The notes: generated by a model not told the origin, from the letters alone. A stretch of 64,000 bases of DNA from Halomonas citrativorans (GCF_900163645.1 NZ_FUKM01000058.1:42218-106217); one strand, 5' to 3'. Counted from the first letter of the stretch, positions 27,566 through 38,504 are shown. Numbers and translations are program-made.

Positions 27566-28543
27566 CTAGAAATTAACGCTTTCACGAATCGCTTCAAAAA
27601 TCTTCAAATGATCGGGAAAATACTCTTTTTCCAATACCAAGGGGAAAGGAGTATCCAGCCCGGTCACCCGCTTTATCGGCGATTCGAGATAGAGAAAACA
27701 ACGCTCTTGAATGGTCGCTGCTATTTCGCCGGCAAAACCTCCGGTTAGCGGTGCTTCATGGCTGACGACGAGCCGACCTGTTTTCAGTACAGACTCAGCA
27801 ACGGTATCGGCATCCCAGGGAAGCAGGGAGCGCAGGTCAATCACTTCGCAGGCAATGCCTTGCGCTTCAGCAAGCTCTACTGCTTTCTCAATTACTTCCA
27901 TCTGGGCGCCCCATCCTACCAGGGTAATATCGCTGCCCTCTTTGATGATGTCTGCTTCACCTATCTGCAGCTGATAATCCTCTTCCGGCACCTCGCCCAC
28001 TGAAGCGCGGTAAAGACGCTTGGGTTCTAAAAAAAGCACCGGATCTGGATCGCGGATGGAAGCCAGCAACAGGCCTTTTGCCTGGTAGGGATTACGCGGC
28101 ACCACCACTTTTATCCCTGGCGTATGGGTAAAGTAGGCTTCCGGAGACTGAGAGTGATAAAGCCCACCGGATATCCCCCCACCATACGGGGTACGGATCG
28201 TTAGTCCGCCGACGTTAAACAAGTCGCCTGAACGATAACGATATTTGGCCGTTTCGTTAACAATCTGGTCAAACGCGGGAAAGATATAGTCGGCAAACTG
28301 GATCTCGGCGACAGGCACCGAACCCTGTGCTGCCAAACCGTTGGCAAAGCCAATAATGCCTTGCTCTACCAGGGGCGTATTAAAACACCGCGCTTTACCG
28401 TATTTTTCCTGTAGATGGCTGGTGGCGCGAAACACACCACCGAAAATGCCGACGTCCTCACCAAAGCAAATGACCTTTTCATCCTCGGCCATGGCGATAT
28501 CCAGCGCATTATTAATGGCCTGCAACATGTTCATCGTGGGCAT
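27566..28543 (-). CDS. bkdA2: Branched-chain 2-oxoacid dehydrogenase E1 beta subunit
   Basis: 325 residues. It contains [24 protein letters not shown] cut here as two family motifs (FGEDVG and GVFRATSHL), [19 protein letters not shown], and the C-terminal domain with [14 protein letters not shown] and [16 protein letters not shown]. It pairs with E1 alpha to form the thiamine-diphosphate decarboxylase of the complex. It starts 1 bp after the E1 alpha stop and is followed 18 bp later by E2. Confidence 0.92.
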   Translation of the reverse strand: MPTMNMLQAINNALDIAMAEDEKVICFGEDVGIFGGVFRATSHLQEKYGKARCFNTPLVEQGIIGFANGLAAQGSVPVAEIQFADYIFPAFDQIVNETAKYRYRSGDLFNVGGLTIRTPYGGGISGGLYHSQSPEAYFTHTPGIKVVVPRNPYQAKGLLLASIRDPDPVLFLEPKRLYRASVGEVPEEDYQLQIGEADIIKEGSDITLVGWGAQMEVIEKAVELAEAQGIACEVIDLRSLLPWDADTVAESVLKTGRLVVSHEAPLTGGFAGEIAATIQERCFLYLESPIKRVTGLDTPFPLVLEKEYFPDHLKIFEAIRESVNF

Positions 28544-28544
28544 G

Positions 28545-29750
28545 TTACGCCTCCCCTTTAGAGTCAGTGGGCGTCTTCACGGTCAAGTCTAACGACCGGG
28601 CGCCTTGGGGGTAGGCCTCAGGGTAGCGACGAATATGGCTTTTAAGTTGGTCGAATTGACGCTGAAGCGCTGGGGTTACATCAGCATAAACATCACTCAC
28701 CAGGCTATCCAATGAGGGTGGAGGCCGCTTTTCAGCACGCTTCATGGTTTCAAGCACATCACGGCGCAGTGATTCCTGCTGCTGGGTTTCCTCCTCTTCG
28801 CTCCACCAACCTTTCTTCAACATCCATTTTTGCATTCGCAGCACGGGGTCCTTGAGGCGCCATGTCTCTTCTTCGCTTTTTAAGCGATAGCCAGAAGGAT
28901 CATCAGAGGATGAGTGAGCGGCAAGGCGATACGTCATCGCCTCAATCAGCACCGGGTGATTATGCTCAACCGCCAGTTTGCGCGCCTGCCGAGTGGCTTC
29001 GTATACGGCAAGTACATCGTTGCCATCTACACGAATAACGTGCATGTGATAACCAAACGCACGCGGTGCAATGCCATCCGCGGCAAACTGCTCAACGGCA
29101 GGAGTGGAAATGGCATAGCCATTATTACGGCAGAAAAAGATGACGGGCACTTTATGGACAGAGGCCATATTAAGCGCCGCATGAAAGTCGCCCTCTGACG
29201 CTGCGCCTTCGCCAAAAAAGGTCAACGTACACTGCCCATCGCCTGCGAGTTTTTGACCGTAGGCATAGCCGGTTGCCTGGGGGATTTGGGTCGCCAAGGG
29301 TGACGAAATCGTCATGTAGTGAAGTTTACGCGAGCCATAGTGAATCGGCATTTGGCGGCCCTTGCCATAATCCAGCTCATTGCCGAATAGCTGGTTCATA
29401 AACTCATCAATGGAAAAACCGCGATACATCAGCGCACCCTGCTCACGGTATTGCGCCATGATCATATCCGCATCGTCCAGGGCGGCGGTGGCGCCCACCA
29501 CCGCCGCTTCTTCTCCTACGCACTGCATGTAGAAGCTAAGCCGCCCCTGGCGCTGTGCGGCCATCATACGTTCGTCAAGAATACGAGTGGATAGCATGGC
29601 CTGGTAGAGCCTGCGTGCGTGTTCACGCTCTAGCGCAGGCGCTTCGGCACCGCTATAAAGTTCGCCTTCAGGGTCGAGCAAGCTGAAGGTGGAGATGGAA
29701 AGCTCATCGCCCGTCAGAAACGTCGGCTGGTGTACGTAGCGAATCATCAT
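28545..29750 (-). CDS. bkdA1: Branched-chain 2-oxoacid dehydrogenase E1 alpha subunit
   Basis: 401 residues. The thiamine-diphosphate motif region [19 protein letters not shown] is present, and NNGYAIST follows. The loop [16 protein letters not shown] corresponds to the phosphorylation loop of mitochondrial E1 alpha and keeps serines. It decarboxylates the 2-oxoacids of Val, Leu and Ile and begins the operon E1alpha-E1beta-E2-kinase. Two adjacent ATG codons (29750 and 29747) could be the start; an AAGGACA site lies before both. Confidence 0.92.
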   Translation of the reverse strand: MMIRYVHQPTFLTGDELSISTFSLLDPEGELYSGAEAPALEREHARRLYQAMLSTRILDERMMAAQRQGRLSFYMQCVGEEAAVVGATAALDDADMIMAQYREQGALMYRGFSIDEFMNQLFGNELDYGKGRQMPIHYGSRKLHYMTISSPLATQIPQATGYAYGQKLAGDGQCTLTFFGEGAASEGDFHAALNMASVHKVPVIFFCRNNGYAISTPAVEQFAADGIAPRAFGYHMHVIRVDGNDVLAVYEATRQARKLAVEHNHPVLIEAMTYRLAAHSSSDDPSGYRLKSEEETWRLKDPVLRMQKWMLKKGWWSEEEETQQQESLRRDVLETMKRAEKRPPPSLDSLVSDVYADVTPALQRQFDQLKSHIRRYPEAYPQGARSLDLTVKTPTDSKGEA

Positions 29751-29954
29751 TATTGTCCTTGTTATGCCTCTTTTGAAGGCAGTATTGTCGGAGATGACTG
29801 TTTATGCCAGTGGATTTATCTGGTTTCAGTCAACGCAACGACTACGACAGTAACGCAGCACAAGGACTTTAGGCATACCACTTAAGACGAAGAGACCAAC
29901 GACGACAAGATGATCTGGAGCGGTTCAAGGAGATAGCGGTTTAGAAGCAAGGCG

Positions 29955-30737
29955 TTAGGAAGAAGAGAGTCGTAAGCGCAGCCTGGTTTGAAGTGCATCA
30001 AACACGCTATCAACCGTAAGCGCCAGAAGCGCAATCACCAAAGCACCCTGAATAACGTAAGCCATATTGTTATTAATAATGCCGGCAATGATCGGATCCC
30101 CCAGGTTGCTGGCACCCACCGTGGCACCGAGTGCAGCGGTCGCAATATTGATAGTCACCGAGGTACGAATACCCGCCAATATGACGGGCGCAGCCAAAGG
30201 CAGCTCTACCTGGTAAAGCACCTGAAGGGGCGTTAGCCCCACTGCACGGGCTGCGGTTTTAATGTCCTTATCAACATCCTGAAGCCCTGCCAGGGTATTG
30301 CGTACAATCGGCAGCAGACCATAAAGCATTAACGCCACAATAATGGGCAAGGTGCCAAAACCCAGTACCGGCACGGCTAAGGCCAATACCGCCACGGGGG
30401 GAAACGTTTGTCCAAGTGATGCAAGTTGCGACACTAACGGCAAAAAATCCTGCCCTTTTCGACGCGTTACCGCAATACCTGCGCCAACACCCAGGCTTAT
30501 GGTAACAACCGCGGCAACTCCAACGACCAGTACATGGCGTTCAAGCAACACATAAAAAGGCGTACGTTGATAGATAACCTGCCGAACATCCGGCTCTATC
30601 CATTGAAAGATACCCTGAGCGTGCGGTATTCCCACGATACAGATAGCCAACAGCGTGCCCCATAAGAATGGCCACAACCAGGCCGTCATTGCGGTGGCTT
30701 GGGTCGAACGGATCACACGCTTCACATCAGGCTTCAC
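29955..30737 (-). CDS. Osmoprotectant ABC transporter permease (YehW-like)
   Basis: 260 residues, GTG start with an AAGGAAG site, overlapping the end of the ATPase gene by 11 bp. About six membrane helices are present. The EAA-type loop AARAVGLTPLQVLYQVELPLAAPVILAGIRT is present in two segments typical of OpuB/YehW permeases. It is the last gene of the OsmF-YehY-YehX-YehW-type operon. These importers take up glycine betaine or related compounds with low affinity. ATG 30689 is a less likely start. Confidence 0.9.
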   Translation of the reverse strand: MKPDVKRVIRSTQATAMTAWLWPFLWGTLLAICIVGIPHAQGIFQWIEPDVRQVIYQRTPFYVLLERHVLVVGVAAVVTISLGVGAGIAVTRRKGQDFLPLVSQLASLGQTFPPVAVLALAVPVLGFGTLPIIVALMLYGLLPIVRNTLAGLQDVDKDIKTAARAVGLTPLQVLYQVELPLAAPVILAGIRTSVTINIATAALGATVGASNLGDPIIAGIINNNMAYVIQGALVIALLALTVDSVFDALQTRLRLRLSSS

Positions 30738-31692
30738 GCATGCTTCCTTTTTCCAACTGGGCCTCTTTTACTATCTTGCGCAGAGAAAGCTCGCCAATTG
30801 GAACATCCTGCTGATCGACCACGGCAAGACGATCCGTATGGTCGCGCAGCATCATGGAAAGCGCTTGGCGCAACGAAAAGTCAGCGGGTATACGAAACTG
30901 CGAGGGCAACGTTGGGCCCATCGAAGACATGTGGTCCTTGACTCGCGTTAAGGCCGCTTGCTTTAAACCACGCTCAAGCCCACCCAAAAGCGATTCAACA
31001 AAAGGGTCCTTGGGATGCTGTAATAGTGAAAGCGGTGTCCCCTGCTGCACGATATGGCCATCGCGCATCACGACAAGATGATTAGCCAGCTTAAGCGCTT
31101 CATCCATATCATGTGTGACAAACACAACGGTTTTATGTAACCGTGCCTGAAGGCCTGCCAGCTCATCCTGCAATTTGACGCGCGTGATAGGGTCCAGTGC
31201 GCCAAAAGGCTCATCCATTAATAAAATATCCGGATCAGCCGCCAGGGCTCGGGCAACACCTACGCGCTGAGCCTGCCCACCAGAAAGCTGATGCGGATAC
31301 TTATGTGCGAACTCAGCAACGGGCAAGCCAAGCAAGCCCATTAGCTCCTCAACCCGCGCCTGAATATCTTTCGCAGGCCATTTCAGCAGGCGTGGCACCA
31401 ACCCAATATTGCGAGCAACCGTCCAGTGCGGGAATAACCCCGTGCTTTGAATCACATATCCAATCCGGCGGCGCAGCTTGACCGGGTCATACGCTTCAAT
31501 GGCCTGGCCATCCAGAGTAATCTCACCATCACTTTTTTCGATTAAGCGATTGATCATTCGCAACGTGGTCGACTTGCCACAGCCAGAGGTACCTACCAGA
31601 GCGCAAAACTGCCCTTTTTCCACCTTTAGATTAATGGCATCAACTGCCATTTCAGTACCGAAATACTTTGAGACGTGTGAAAGTTCGATCAT
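30727..31692 (-). CDS. Osmoprotectant ABC transporter ATP-binding protein (YehX-like)
   Basis: 321 residues from ATG 31692, which overlaps the upstream permease stop (ATGA). The in-frame extension to 31947 runs antisense-like through the permease gene and is rejected. Walker A GTSGCGKSTTLRM, signature LSGGQAQRVGVARAL, Walker B ILLMDEPFGALDP and H-loop VTHDMDEA are complete. A CBS-like C-terminal part (RLAVVDQQDVPIGELSLRKI) is typical of the OpuA/ProV/YehX group and may sense ionic strength. Confidence 0.92.
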   Translation of the reverse strand: MIELSHVSKYFGTEMAVDAINLKVEKGQFCALVGTSGCGKSTTLRMINRLIEKSDGEITLDGQAIEAYDPVKLRRRIGYVIQSTGLFPHWTVARNIGLVPRLLKWPAKDIQARVEELMGLLGLPVAEFAHKYPHQLSGGQAQRVGVARALAADPDILLMDEPFGALDPITRVKLQDELAGLQARLHKTVVFVTHDMDEALKLANHLVVMRDGHIVQQGTPLSLLQHPKDPFVESLLGGLERGLKQAALTRVKDHMSSMGPTLPSQFRIPADFSLRQALSMMLRDHTDRLAVVDQQDVPIGELSLRKIVKEAQLEKGSMREA

Positions 31693-32885
31693 TGAACGCC
31701 TCCTGGGCGCAGTGCTTCTGCCAAGGCACCCAGGCCCGCATCCACTAACAAAGCTAATATCAAAATGGGCAGTGCACCCAGCAGTACCATGTCCATGGCT
31801 GCCTGGCCTAGCCCTTGAAAAATGAAGGTGCCTAAGCCCCCTGCGCCAATCAAAGCCGCTACTGCCGTGAGTCCAATGGCTTGAACCGTCGTAATACGCA
31901 CACCCTCCAACAGCACAGGCAGCGCCAAGGGCAGGCGAACCTGCCAAAACCGCTGAATACGGTGCATGCCCATGGCGCTTGCGGCTTCCAGAGTATCCGG
32001 ACTGACCTCTTCCAAGGCAGTGTAGGTGTTGCGCACCATGGGCAGCAGGCTATAGGCCACTAGCGCAATAAGTGCGGGCGTGTTACCAATCCCACTCACC
32101 CCAACCTTAGCCAAGAAAGGCACATTGGCGGCAAGCCACGCCAGCGGCGCCAGCAAAAGACCAAAGAGTGCCAGGCTAGGGATGGTTTGGAGGAAATTAA
32201 GCAGCGCAAAAGCAACCTTTTGCAGCCTGGCAAAGCGACGCATCAACAGGGCAAGCAGCGTACCCATCACTACACTTACGCTCACAGCGGTGCTCACCAG
32301 GATAATATGCTGCCTGATCGCCTGTATGAATTGATGATCCCGCGCTTTAAATTCCTGAACCAGAGCCAAGTCTTTTAACCAGAGCCACGCGCAAAGCCAC
32401 CAAATCAGTCCAACGCCTGACAATATGAAAACCGGCCATAAACGTTTTAAACCAAGCCGCAGGCGTAGTTCAACGATACCTAACAGTGAGATAAACAAGA
32501 CAACCCAATAACCGCCCCCGATGCCTAATCGCGCTTGAGGAAGCTCTGGGTCTATTAAAAAGTGGCTGGCGACCATTAATCCAAACGGCATCAGCACCAG
32601 TAGTAATACCACTACGCCCAAGGCCGCCCAATAGTGGATACGGCTGGGCTGGTACGCCAAGCTTCCCAACGCAATGACCAGTAATGAGACAAGCAAAGCA
32701 CCGGGCCAACCGAAGGCATTCTGAACGTGGACACTCTCTCCTTGCACAATTCGGTTAGGTGCAACGCTGACGGTATCCAACCCCCAAACCGCTGCCAGCA
32801 TCACCACACTTAAACTGATTAATACAGCATTAGGGTAACCACCACGCCCCAAACGAGGCGTGGGCAGCGCATCCAAAAGCGACAT
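31689..32885 (-). CDS. Osmoprotectant ABC transporter permease (YehY-like)
   Basis: 398 residues, close to E. coli YehY in length. The N-terminal half has about five extra membrane helices. The C-terminal half is the BPD_transp domain (LQTIPSLALFGLLLAP, the EAA loop ASAMGMHRIQRFWQVRLPLA). It sits 3 bp behind the binding-protein gene and overlaps the ATPase gene by 4 bp. Together with YehW-like protein it should form the heteromeric permease. Confidence 0.9.
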   Translation of the reverse strand: MSLLDALPTPRLGRGGYPNAVLISLSVVMLAAVWGLDTVSVAPNRIVQGESVHVQNAFGWPGALLVSLLVIALGSLAYQPSRIHYWAALGVVVLLLVLMPFGLMVASHFLIDPELPQARLGIGGGYWVVLFISLLGIVELRLRLGLKRLWPVFILSGVGLIWWLCAWLWLKDLALVQEFKARDHQFIQAIRQHIILVSTAVSVSVVMGTLLALLMRRFARLQKVAFALLNFLQTIPSLALFGLLLAPLAWLAANVPFLAKVGVSGIGNTPALIALVAYSLLPMVRNTYTALEEVSPDTLEAASAMGMHRIQRFWQVRLPLALPVLLEGVRITTVQAIGLTAVAALIGAGGLGTFIFQGLGQAAMDMVLLGALPILILALLVDAGLGALAEALRPGGVQ

Positions 32886-32888
32886 CTA

Positions 32889-33800
32889 TTAGTTATCCAA
32901 ACGGTCGAGATAGTCGTTGGCGACCTGACTTGCCGATAAACCGTTAACGGCTACATCCGCGTTAAGCGCTTGCAGCGTTACCTCGTCCAGGGTTGTAAAT
33001 ACATCATGAAGCAGCGGTTCAATATCCGGGTAGGCTTCAAGAATACTTTCTCGTACGACCGGTGCGGGCTGATAGACAGGTTGAACGCCTTTCGAGTCTT
33101 CCAATACCACCAGGCCCAGGGCACTTAAGCCGCCATCCGTTCCATAGGTCATCGCTGCGTTAACGCCACTGGTTTGTTGAGCCGCGGCACGCATTGTAGC
33201 CGCTGTATTACCGCCTGAAAGCACCAGCAGTTGATCATCCGTTAACTTAAATCCGTACGCATCTTGAAAAGCGGGTAACGCCTGAGCGGATTCAACGAAC
33301 TCTGCACTGGCCGCAAACTTGAAATCGCCGCCATCGGCAATATAAGCAGTAAGATCATCCAGTGTTTTCAAATTATGCTCATCTGCAACATCCTGACGAA
33401 TACTCATGGCCCAGGTATTATTCGCGCTCGCGGGTGTTAACCATACCAATCCATTTTGCGCATCCAACTCACGTACGGTTTGATGTGCCTGGTCAGCATC
33501 TTTCCATACATCGCTATCCGCCATATCGAAAAAGAAAGCACCGTTTCCGGTGTATTCAGGATATAGATCGATTTCTCCAGCAGTTAGCGCGGTACGTACC
33601 ACATTCGTAGCACCCAGTTGAAGGCGGTCTTGCGTTGGTATGCCGTTGCGCTCTAGCGTCTGAATGATTAACTCACCCAATACCGCCCCTTCCGTGTCAA
33701 TTTTGGAGGCAACAACGACGGGCTCATTGGCATTCGCTTGGCTTAATGCTGTCAACGACAGGGCAACGACAGATAGCAGAGGTTTGATAGTAAAGCGCAT
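32889..33800 (-). CDS. Glycine betaine/osmoprotectant ABC transporter substrate-binding protein (OsmF/YehZ-like)
   Basis: 303 residues with a signal peptide cleaved near SQANANEP (about residue 25), so periplasmic. The family start VVVASKIDTEGAVLGELIIQ, the segment DLYPEYTGNGAFFF and the closing DEVTLQALNADVAVNG match OsmF/OpuAC-type proteins. It is the first gene of the four-gene importer operon; a candidate promoter lies about 50 bp upstream. Ligand identity (betaine, choline derivative, other) cannot be decided from sequence. Confidence 0.9.
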   Translation of the reverse strand: MRFTIKPLLSVVALSLTALSQANANEPVVVASKIDTEGAVLGELIIQTLERNGIPTQDRLQLGATNVVRTALTAGEIDLYPEYTGNGAFFFDMADSDVWKDADQAHQTVRELDAQNGLVWLTPASANNTWAMSIRQDVADEHNLKTLDDLTAYIADGGDFKFAASAEFVESAQALPAFQDAYGFKLTDDQLLVLSGGNTAATMRAAAQQTSGVNAAMTYGTDGGLSALGLVVLEDSKGVQPVYQPAPVVRESILEAYPDIEPLLHDVFTTLDEVTLQALNADVAVNGLSASQVANDYLDRLDN

Positions 33801-33845
33801 CCTGGCAATCCTTTAGTAGACGTCTTTTTGAGGAGAGGTATTATT

Positions 33846-33874
33846 AGTATAAGGGGCATTCGAGTAGCTGCCAG
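33846..33874 (-). promoter_or_regulatory. Candidate promoter of the osmoprotectant operon
   Basis: On the minus strand CTGGCA (33874-33869) and TATACT (33851-33846) are 17 bp apart, about 45 bp before the OsmF-like start. Confidence 0.42.
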
Positions 33875-33910
33875 ACGCCACTATATCGACGCCTGGCGCA
33901 CCGGCTCTTG

Positions 33911-35305
33911 CTAAGGAGATTCAATGACCCACGTGGTTCCTTCCCGTGAGTCTTTTAGAACGATACCTAACGCCGCCAGCTCATCACGAACAGCATCTGC
34001 CTGAGCAAAATCCTTGTTCGCTTTCGCTGCCTGACGCTGGGCAATTTTTTCCTGAATAGCCGTTTCGCTAAGCGCTACCCCTTGCGACTGAGAGCCTTTT
34101 AAAAACACGGCGGGCGTTTGTTGAAGAAGCCCCAACACAGCAGCGAGCTGTTTTAATTCGCCAGCCAGCCCCACGGCCTTTTCAGGTGTATCGCTTTTGG
34201 CACGATTAACCTCTCGCGCCAACTCAAATAGCACTGCAAGCGCTTCCGGGGTATTGAAGTCATCGTCCATGACCTTCGTGAAGCGGTCACGATAAGGGCT
34301 AGCGACTTCCTCCACTCGGGCAGCGCTATCGACGCCATCCAGCGCGGTATAAAGACGCGTTAACGATTTACGCGCCTCTACGAGGGAATCAACCGAGTAG
34401 TTAATCGCACTCCGATAGTGGCTGGCGACCAACAGGTAACGCACCACTTCCGGATCATGCTCAGCCAATACGTCTCGGATAGTGAAGAAGTTGCCTAGCG
34501 ACTTCGACATCTTTTCCTGATCCACACGGACAGCGCCCGCATGCATCCAAGTGTTAACGTAGGTTTTCCCCGTCGCGGCTTCTGACTGAGCAATTTCGTT
34601 TTCGTGGTGTGGGAAGGTCAAATCGGGCCCGCCACCGTGAATATCAAAGGTATCACCCAAACAGCAGGTCGACATGGCCGAACACTCGATATGCCAGCCA
34701 GGACGGCCATCGCCCCAGGGTGATGACCAGTGCGCCTCACCCGGTTTTGCCGCTTTCCAAAGTACAAAATCAAGCGGATCTTCTTTATGAATATCCACAT
34801 CAACCCGCGCACCTGAACGCATATCGTCTAGCTGACGGTTATTGAGCTTGCCGTACGTGGCGAATTTGCGCACTCGGTAGTACACATCGCCATTTCCAGC
34901 GGGATAGGCAAAACCCTTATCGATCAACGTTTCGATCATGGCGACGATATCGCCAATATGCCCCGTTGCACGGGGCTCTTGGCTGGGTGGCAGCACGTTC
35001 AGCCGCGCTTCGTCTTCATGCATGGCATCAATCATGCGCTCGGTTAGCGCCGTAATGCTTTCACCATTCTCCTCAGCACGCTTAAGGATTTTATCGTCGA
35101 TATCGGTGATGTTACGCACGTAGGTAACGTCGTAGCCACGGTGGCGCAAATAGCGAGTAATGACATCAAATGCGACCATGACGCGGGCGTGGCCAAGGTG
35201 ACAATAGTCATACACCGTCATGCCGCAGACATACATGCTTACCTTACCCGCGACCAGCGGCGTAAATGGCTCCTTGCGACGCGTCAGCGTATTGTAAATT
35301 TGCAT
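33911..35305 (-). CDS. cysS: Cysteinyl-tRNA synthetase
   Basis: 464 residues, full length. The HIGH motif is HLGH at 36-39, preceded by the zinc-site Cys27. The KMSKS motif is exact ([13 protein letters not shown]). It charges tRNA-Cys in the cytoplasm. It begins 10 bp after the glnS stop, so glnS-cysS is an operon. The C-terminal anticodon-binding helices ([21 protein letters not shown]) are complete. Confidence 0.97.
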   Translation of the reverse strand: MQIYNTLTRRKEPFTPLVAGKVSMYVCGMTVYDYCHLGHARVMVAFDVITRYLRHRGYDVTYVRNITDIDDKILKRAEENGESITALTERMIDAMHEDEARLNVLPPSQEPRATGHIGDIVAMIETLIDKGFAYPAGNGDVYYRVRKFATYGKLNNRQLDDMRSGARVDVDIHKEDPLDFVLWKAAKPGEAHWSSPWGDGRPGWHIECSAMSTCCLGDTFDIHGGGPDLTFPHHENEIAQSEAATGKTYVNTWMHAGAVRVDQEKMSKSLGNFFTIRDVLAEHDPEVVRYLLVASHYRSAINYSVDSLVEARKSLTRLYTALDGVDSAARVEEVASPYRDRFTKVMDDDFNTPEALAVLFELAREVNRAKSDTPEKAVGLAGELKQLAAVLGLLQQTPAVFLKGSQSQGVALSETAIQEKIAQRQAAKANKDFAQADAVRDELAALGIVLKDSREGTTWVIESP

Positions 35306-35315
35306 ATGACGATCC

Positions 35316-36995
35316 TTAACTTTTCTGTTTGATTTTCGCCCAGCTATCTTTCAACCCTACGGTACGGTTAAACACCAGTTGCCCCGGTTTGGAGAGATGA
35401 CGGTCAGCGCAGAAGTAACCCATGCGTTCAAACTGGAAACGATCTTCCGGCACGGCTTCGGCCAGACTTGGCTCGCCGATTGCCTGGCAGATGACCAATG
35501 ACTCCGTGTTCAGGTGCTCAAGGAAATCGACATCCTTGTCACGGTCCGGTTGCTCGACCATGAACAGGTTGTCATACAGACGCACTTCCATGGGCACACC
35601 GTGAGTGGCGCTGACCCAGTGAACCACGCCTTTCACCTTGCGCCCTTCCGGGTTTTTGCCGAGCGTGTCGAAGTCCACCGAACAGCGCAGCTCAACCACT
35701 TCACCGGCGTCGTTCTTGATCACCTCGTCACACCGGATGATGTAGCTGTTGCGCAAGCGAACTTCCTTGCCTGGCGCCAAGCGGAAGAACTTCTTGGGTG
35801 CATCTTCCATGAAGTCATCCTGGTCGATGTACAGCTCGCGACCAAACGGCACCTTGCGCATCGGCATGTCGTCACGCGCGGGGTGTCCCGGCACGTCGTA
35901 CACTTCCTCGTGGTCTTCTGCCACGTTAGTCAGTACGACCTTGAGTGGTTTCAGCACGCACATGGCACGCGGCGCGTTATCTTCAAGGTCCGAGCGAATA
36001 GCGTGGGTCAGCATGGCGATATCGACAAGTCCGCCATCGGCACGCGTCACGCCGATCATTTCGCAGAATTTACGAATAGAGGCGGCGGTATAACCACGGC
36101 GGCGCATGCCGGAAACCGTCGGCATCCGTGGATCATCCCAGCCGTCTACGATCTGCTCGTCCACCAACAGTTTCAATTTGCGTTTAGAGGTCAGCGTGTA
36201 ATCCAGATTTAAGCGCGCAAACTCAATCTGACGTGGTTTAGCGGGAACCGGGAGATTATTCAGGAACCACTCATATAGCGGACGGTGGTCTTCAAATTCC
36301 AGCGTACAGATTGAGTGGGTGATACCTTCGATCGCATCCGACTGCCCATGAGTGAAGTCGTAGGAAGGATAAATTTTCCATTTATCGCCGGTTTGGTGAT
36401 GATTCGCATGACGAATGCGATACAAGATGGGATCACGCAAGTTGATATTAGGTGATGCCATATCGATTTTGGCACGCAGCACTTTTTCACTTTCGCCAAA
36501 TTCGCCAACGCGCATACGCTCCAGCAAATCCAGGTTCTCCTCAACGCTACGTTCGCGATAAGGGCTTGGCTTACCAGGAGCCGTTAACGTACCGCGATAC
36601 TCACGAATCTCATCGGGAGAGAGATCATCCACGTAGGCTTTGCCTTCGCGAATTAAATGCTGTGCCCAGGCATAAAGCTGGTCAAAGTAGTCAGAAGCAA
36701 AACGAACGGGGCCCGCCCAGCTAAAACCTAACCAACTGACGTCTTCTTTGATGGCATCAATATAAGCCTGCTCTTCTTTCGCCGGGTTGGTGTCGTCAAA
36801 ACGCAGATGACACTCACCACCCATTTGCTCCGCCAATCCGAAATTTAAGCAGATCGACTTTGCGTGGCCGATGTGCAGAAAACCGTTCGGCTCTGGGGGG
36901 AAACGCGTCACGATTTTTGTGACCTGGCCGCCCTCGATCTCGTCGCGTACTTGGTTGCGAATGAAGTTCGGCGCTGGGGTGGTCTCGTTGGTCAT
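35316..36995 (-). CDS. glnS: Glutaminyl-tRNA synthetase
   Basis: 559 residues. The HIGH motif is HIGH at 41-44 ([15 protein letters not shown]), and the KMSKS-like site is TSKRKL. The C-terminal anticodon-binding beta-barrels are present ([21 protein letters not shown]). Direct glutaminylation is typical of gammaproteobacteria. It is the first gene of glnS-cysS, divergent from ppiB. Confidence 0.97.
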   Translation of the reverse strand: MTNETTPAPNFIRNQVRDEIEGGQVTKIVTRFPPEPNGFLHIGHAKSICLNFGLAEQMGGECHLRFDDTNPAKEEQAYIDAIKEDVSWLGFSWAGPVRFASDYFDQLYAWAQHLIREGKAYVDDLSPDEIREYRGTLTAPGKPSPYRERSVEENLDLLERMRVGEFGESEKVLRAKIDMASPNINLRDPILYRIRHANHHQTGDKWKIYPSYDFTHGQSDAIEGITHSICTLEFEDHRPLYEWFLNNLPVPAKPRQIEFARLNLDYTLTSKRKLKLLVDEQIVDGWDDPRMPTVSGMRRRGYTAASIRKFCEMIGVTRADGGLVDIAMLTHAIRSDLEDNAPRAMCVLKPLKVVLTNVAEDHEEVYDVPGHPARDDMPMRKVPFGRELYIDQDDFMEDAPKKFFRLAPGKEVRLRNSYIIRCDEVIKNDAGEVVELRCSVDFDTLGKNPEGRKVKGVVHWVSATHGVPMEVRLYDNLFMVEQPDRDKDVDFLEHLNTESLVICQAIGEPSLAEAVPEDRFQFERMGYFCADRHLSKPGQLVFNRTVGLKDSWAKIKQKS

Positions 36996-37087
36996 GGTGG
37001 TGTTGAAAACCTCGTGGTGGATGGCGTGCCAAGCAACCTCTGCTTACGCTATCAGGTTAGCGCTTCGCGGTGCCAAGCAAAACCGCT

Positions 37088-37118
37088 ATTATAGCGTGAC
37101 GCCGATGCACAGCGCCAA
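37088..37118 (-). promoter_or_regulatory. Candidate promoter of glnS
   Basis: A perfect TATAAT (minus strand, 37093-37088) has TTGGCG at 37118-37113, with a long 19-bp spacer. It lies about 92 bp before the glnS start. The -10 is embedded in an inverted repeat (CGCTA-TTA-TAGCG). Confidence 0.4.
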
Positions 37119-37150
37119 GGCGAACGTCTTCATTGAACAGGAATTTATTC

Positions 37151-37651
37151 ATGATCGTATTACAGACAAACCACGGTGACATTACTATCGCGCTTAATCA
37201 TGAAAAAGCGCCGGTAACAGCGGCTAACTTCGAGCAGTATGTTCGTGATGGATTTTACGATGGCACACTGTTTCACCGCGTCATTGACGGATTTATGGTG
37301 CAAGGCGGTGGCTTTGATCAGGATTTCAACCAGAAGCCGACACGTGATTCAATCGAGAATGAAGCGGATAATGGCTTAAAGAACACCATCGGCACGCTTG
37401 CCATGGCTCGAACGCAAGACCCCCATTCGGCGACTGGCCAGTTTTTTATTAATGTTGGCGACAACGGCTTTTTAGATCACAGCGGAAAAAGTCTTCAAGG
37501 TTGGGGTTACGCCGTTTTTGGTGAAGTAGTTGATGGCATGGACGTGGTCAATGCCATTAAGGGTGTGAGCACAACCCGCCGTGGCATGCATGCGGATGTG
37601 CCTGCGGAAGATGTGATCATTGAGCGTGCTTATGTAAAAGAAGCAGAATAA
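37151..37651 (+). CDS. ppiB: Peptidyl-prolyl cis-trans isomerase B (cytoplasmic cyclophilin)
   Basis: 166 residues from ATG 37151 ([13 protein letters not shown]), chosen over 37133 because of the CAGGAA site and family length. Cyclophilin motifs [33 protein letters not shown] and [14 protein letters not shown] are intact. There is no signal peptide, so it acts in the cytoplasm. lpxH follows 15 bp later, an arrangement common in gammaproteobacteria. Confidence 0.96.
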   Translation: MIVLQTNHGDITIALNHEKAPVTAANFEQYVRDGFYDGTLFHRVIDGFMVQGGGFDQDFNQKPTRDSIENEADNGLKNTIGTLAMARTQDPHSATGQFFINVGDNGFLDHSGKSLQGWGYAVFGEVVDGMDVVNAIKGVSTTRRGMHADVPAEDVIIERAYVKEAE

Positions 37652-37666
37652 CTCTTCGGGAGCATC

Positions 37667-38437
37667 ATGCGCACACTGCTTGTAGCTGACATGCACTTAA
37701 GCAGCGACACCCCTGAGATCAATCAGGGGTTTTATCGCTATCTAGAACAAACCGCCCAGGGCGCAAGCGCCCTTTATATTTTGGGTGATCTTTTTGATGC
37801 GTGGATGGGCGATGACTTACTCGACACTCAGCATCCCCTTAGCGCCGTGGCGCTTGAGGTCATCCAGCGGTTACGCAAGCTGAGCGATGACGGCACAGCT
37901 ATTTATCTGTCCCATGGTAACCGTGACTTTCTGCTGGGCGACCGGTTTGTTAATGCCTGCCAGGCAACACTTCTCTCCGATGTGCAGGAAGTGGAGTTGG
38001 AAGGTGTGCCGCTTGTGCTGTTGCATGGCGACAGCCTGTGCACCCAGGATGAAGCCTATATGGCATTCAGGCAGCAGTCGCGCAATCCTGAATGGCAAGC
38101 ACAGATTCTAGCGCTGCCTCTTGAGCAGCGCCTGGAGCTTGCCAAAAGCCTACGCTTGCAATCAGGTGATGCCAACGCCAACAAAGCCGAGGCGATTATG
38201 GACGTGACCCATGCTGAAGTCGTGCAACTAATGGAGCGTTATGGCGTTGCCACTATGATTCATGGCCATACGCACCGCCCTAAAGTTCATGATCTCACGG
38301 TGGAGGACGTACCCGCCAAGCGCTTTGTACTGGGTGACTGGGATAACCAGCACGGCTGGGATGTTATTATCGAGGAGTCTGACCGCCCTGAACCCAGGCT
38401 GCGTCAATTCTCCTTGGCCACGCCGCCCGCGGCGTAA
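37667..38437 (+). CDS. lpxH: UDP-2,3-diacylglucosamine diphosphatase
   Basis: 256 residues. The metallophosphoesterase metal ligands are visible in order: Asp8 and His10 (ADMHLS), Asp41 (GDLFD), Asn85 (SHGNRD), His120 (LLHGDS), and His199/His201 (IHGHTH). It removes UMP from UDP-2,3-diacylglucosamine to give lipid X in lipid A synthesis. It is co-transcribed with ppiB and ends at a bidirectional terminator. Confidence 0.96.
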   Translation: MRTLLVADMHLSSDTPEINQGFYRYLEQTAQGASALYILGDLFDAWMGDDLLDTQHPLSAVALEVIQRLRKLSDDGTAIYLSHGNRDFLLGDRFVNACQATLLSDVQEVELEGVPLVLLHGDSLCTQDEAYMAFRQQSRNPEWQAQILALPLEQRLELAKSLRLQSGDANANKAEAIMDVTHAEVVQLMERYGVATMIHGHTHRPKVHDLTVEDVPAKRFVLGDWDNQHGWDVIIEESDRPEPRLRQFSLATPPAA

Positions 38438-38454
38438 CTGCCTTCAGCAAACAC

Positions 38455-38487
38455 AAAAAAGCCGATCAATTGATGATCGGCTTTTTT
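38455..38487. terminator. Bidirectional terminator between lpxH and ppiD
   Basis: The 8-bp stem GCCGATCA / TGATCGGC (38461-38468 and 38474-38481) is flanked by six A on the left and six T on the right. It serves two convergent genes. Confidence 0.88.
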
Positions 38488-38504
38488 ATTCATACCTGAC
38501 AACG

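Noticed and set aside
31693..31947. N-terminal extension of the YehX-like ATPase gene
   Set aside because: The extra 85 residues come from the overlapping permease gene and look non-native; ATG 31692 with the ATGA overlap is the natural start.
35514..36212. A 232-codon plus-strand frame inside glnS
   Set aside because: It is antisense to conserved GlnRS motifs and has no ribosome-binding site or recognisable domain.
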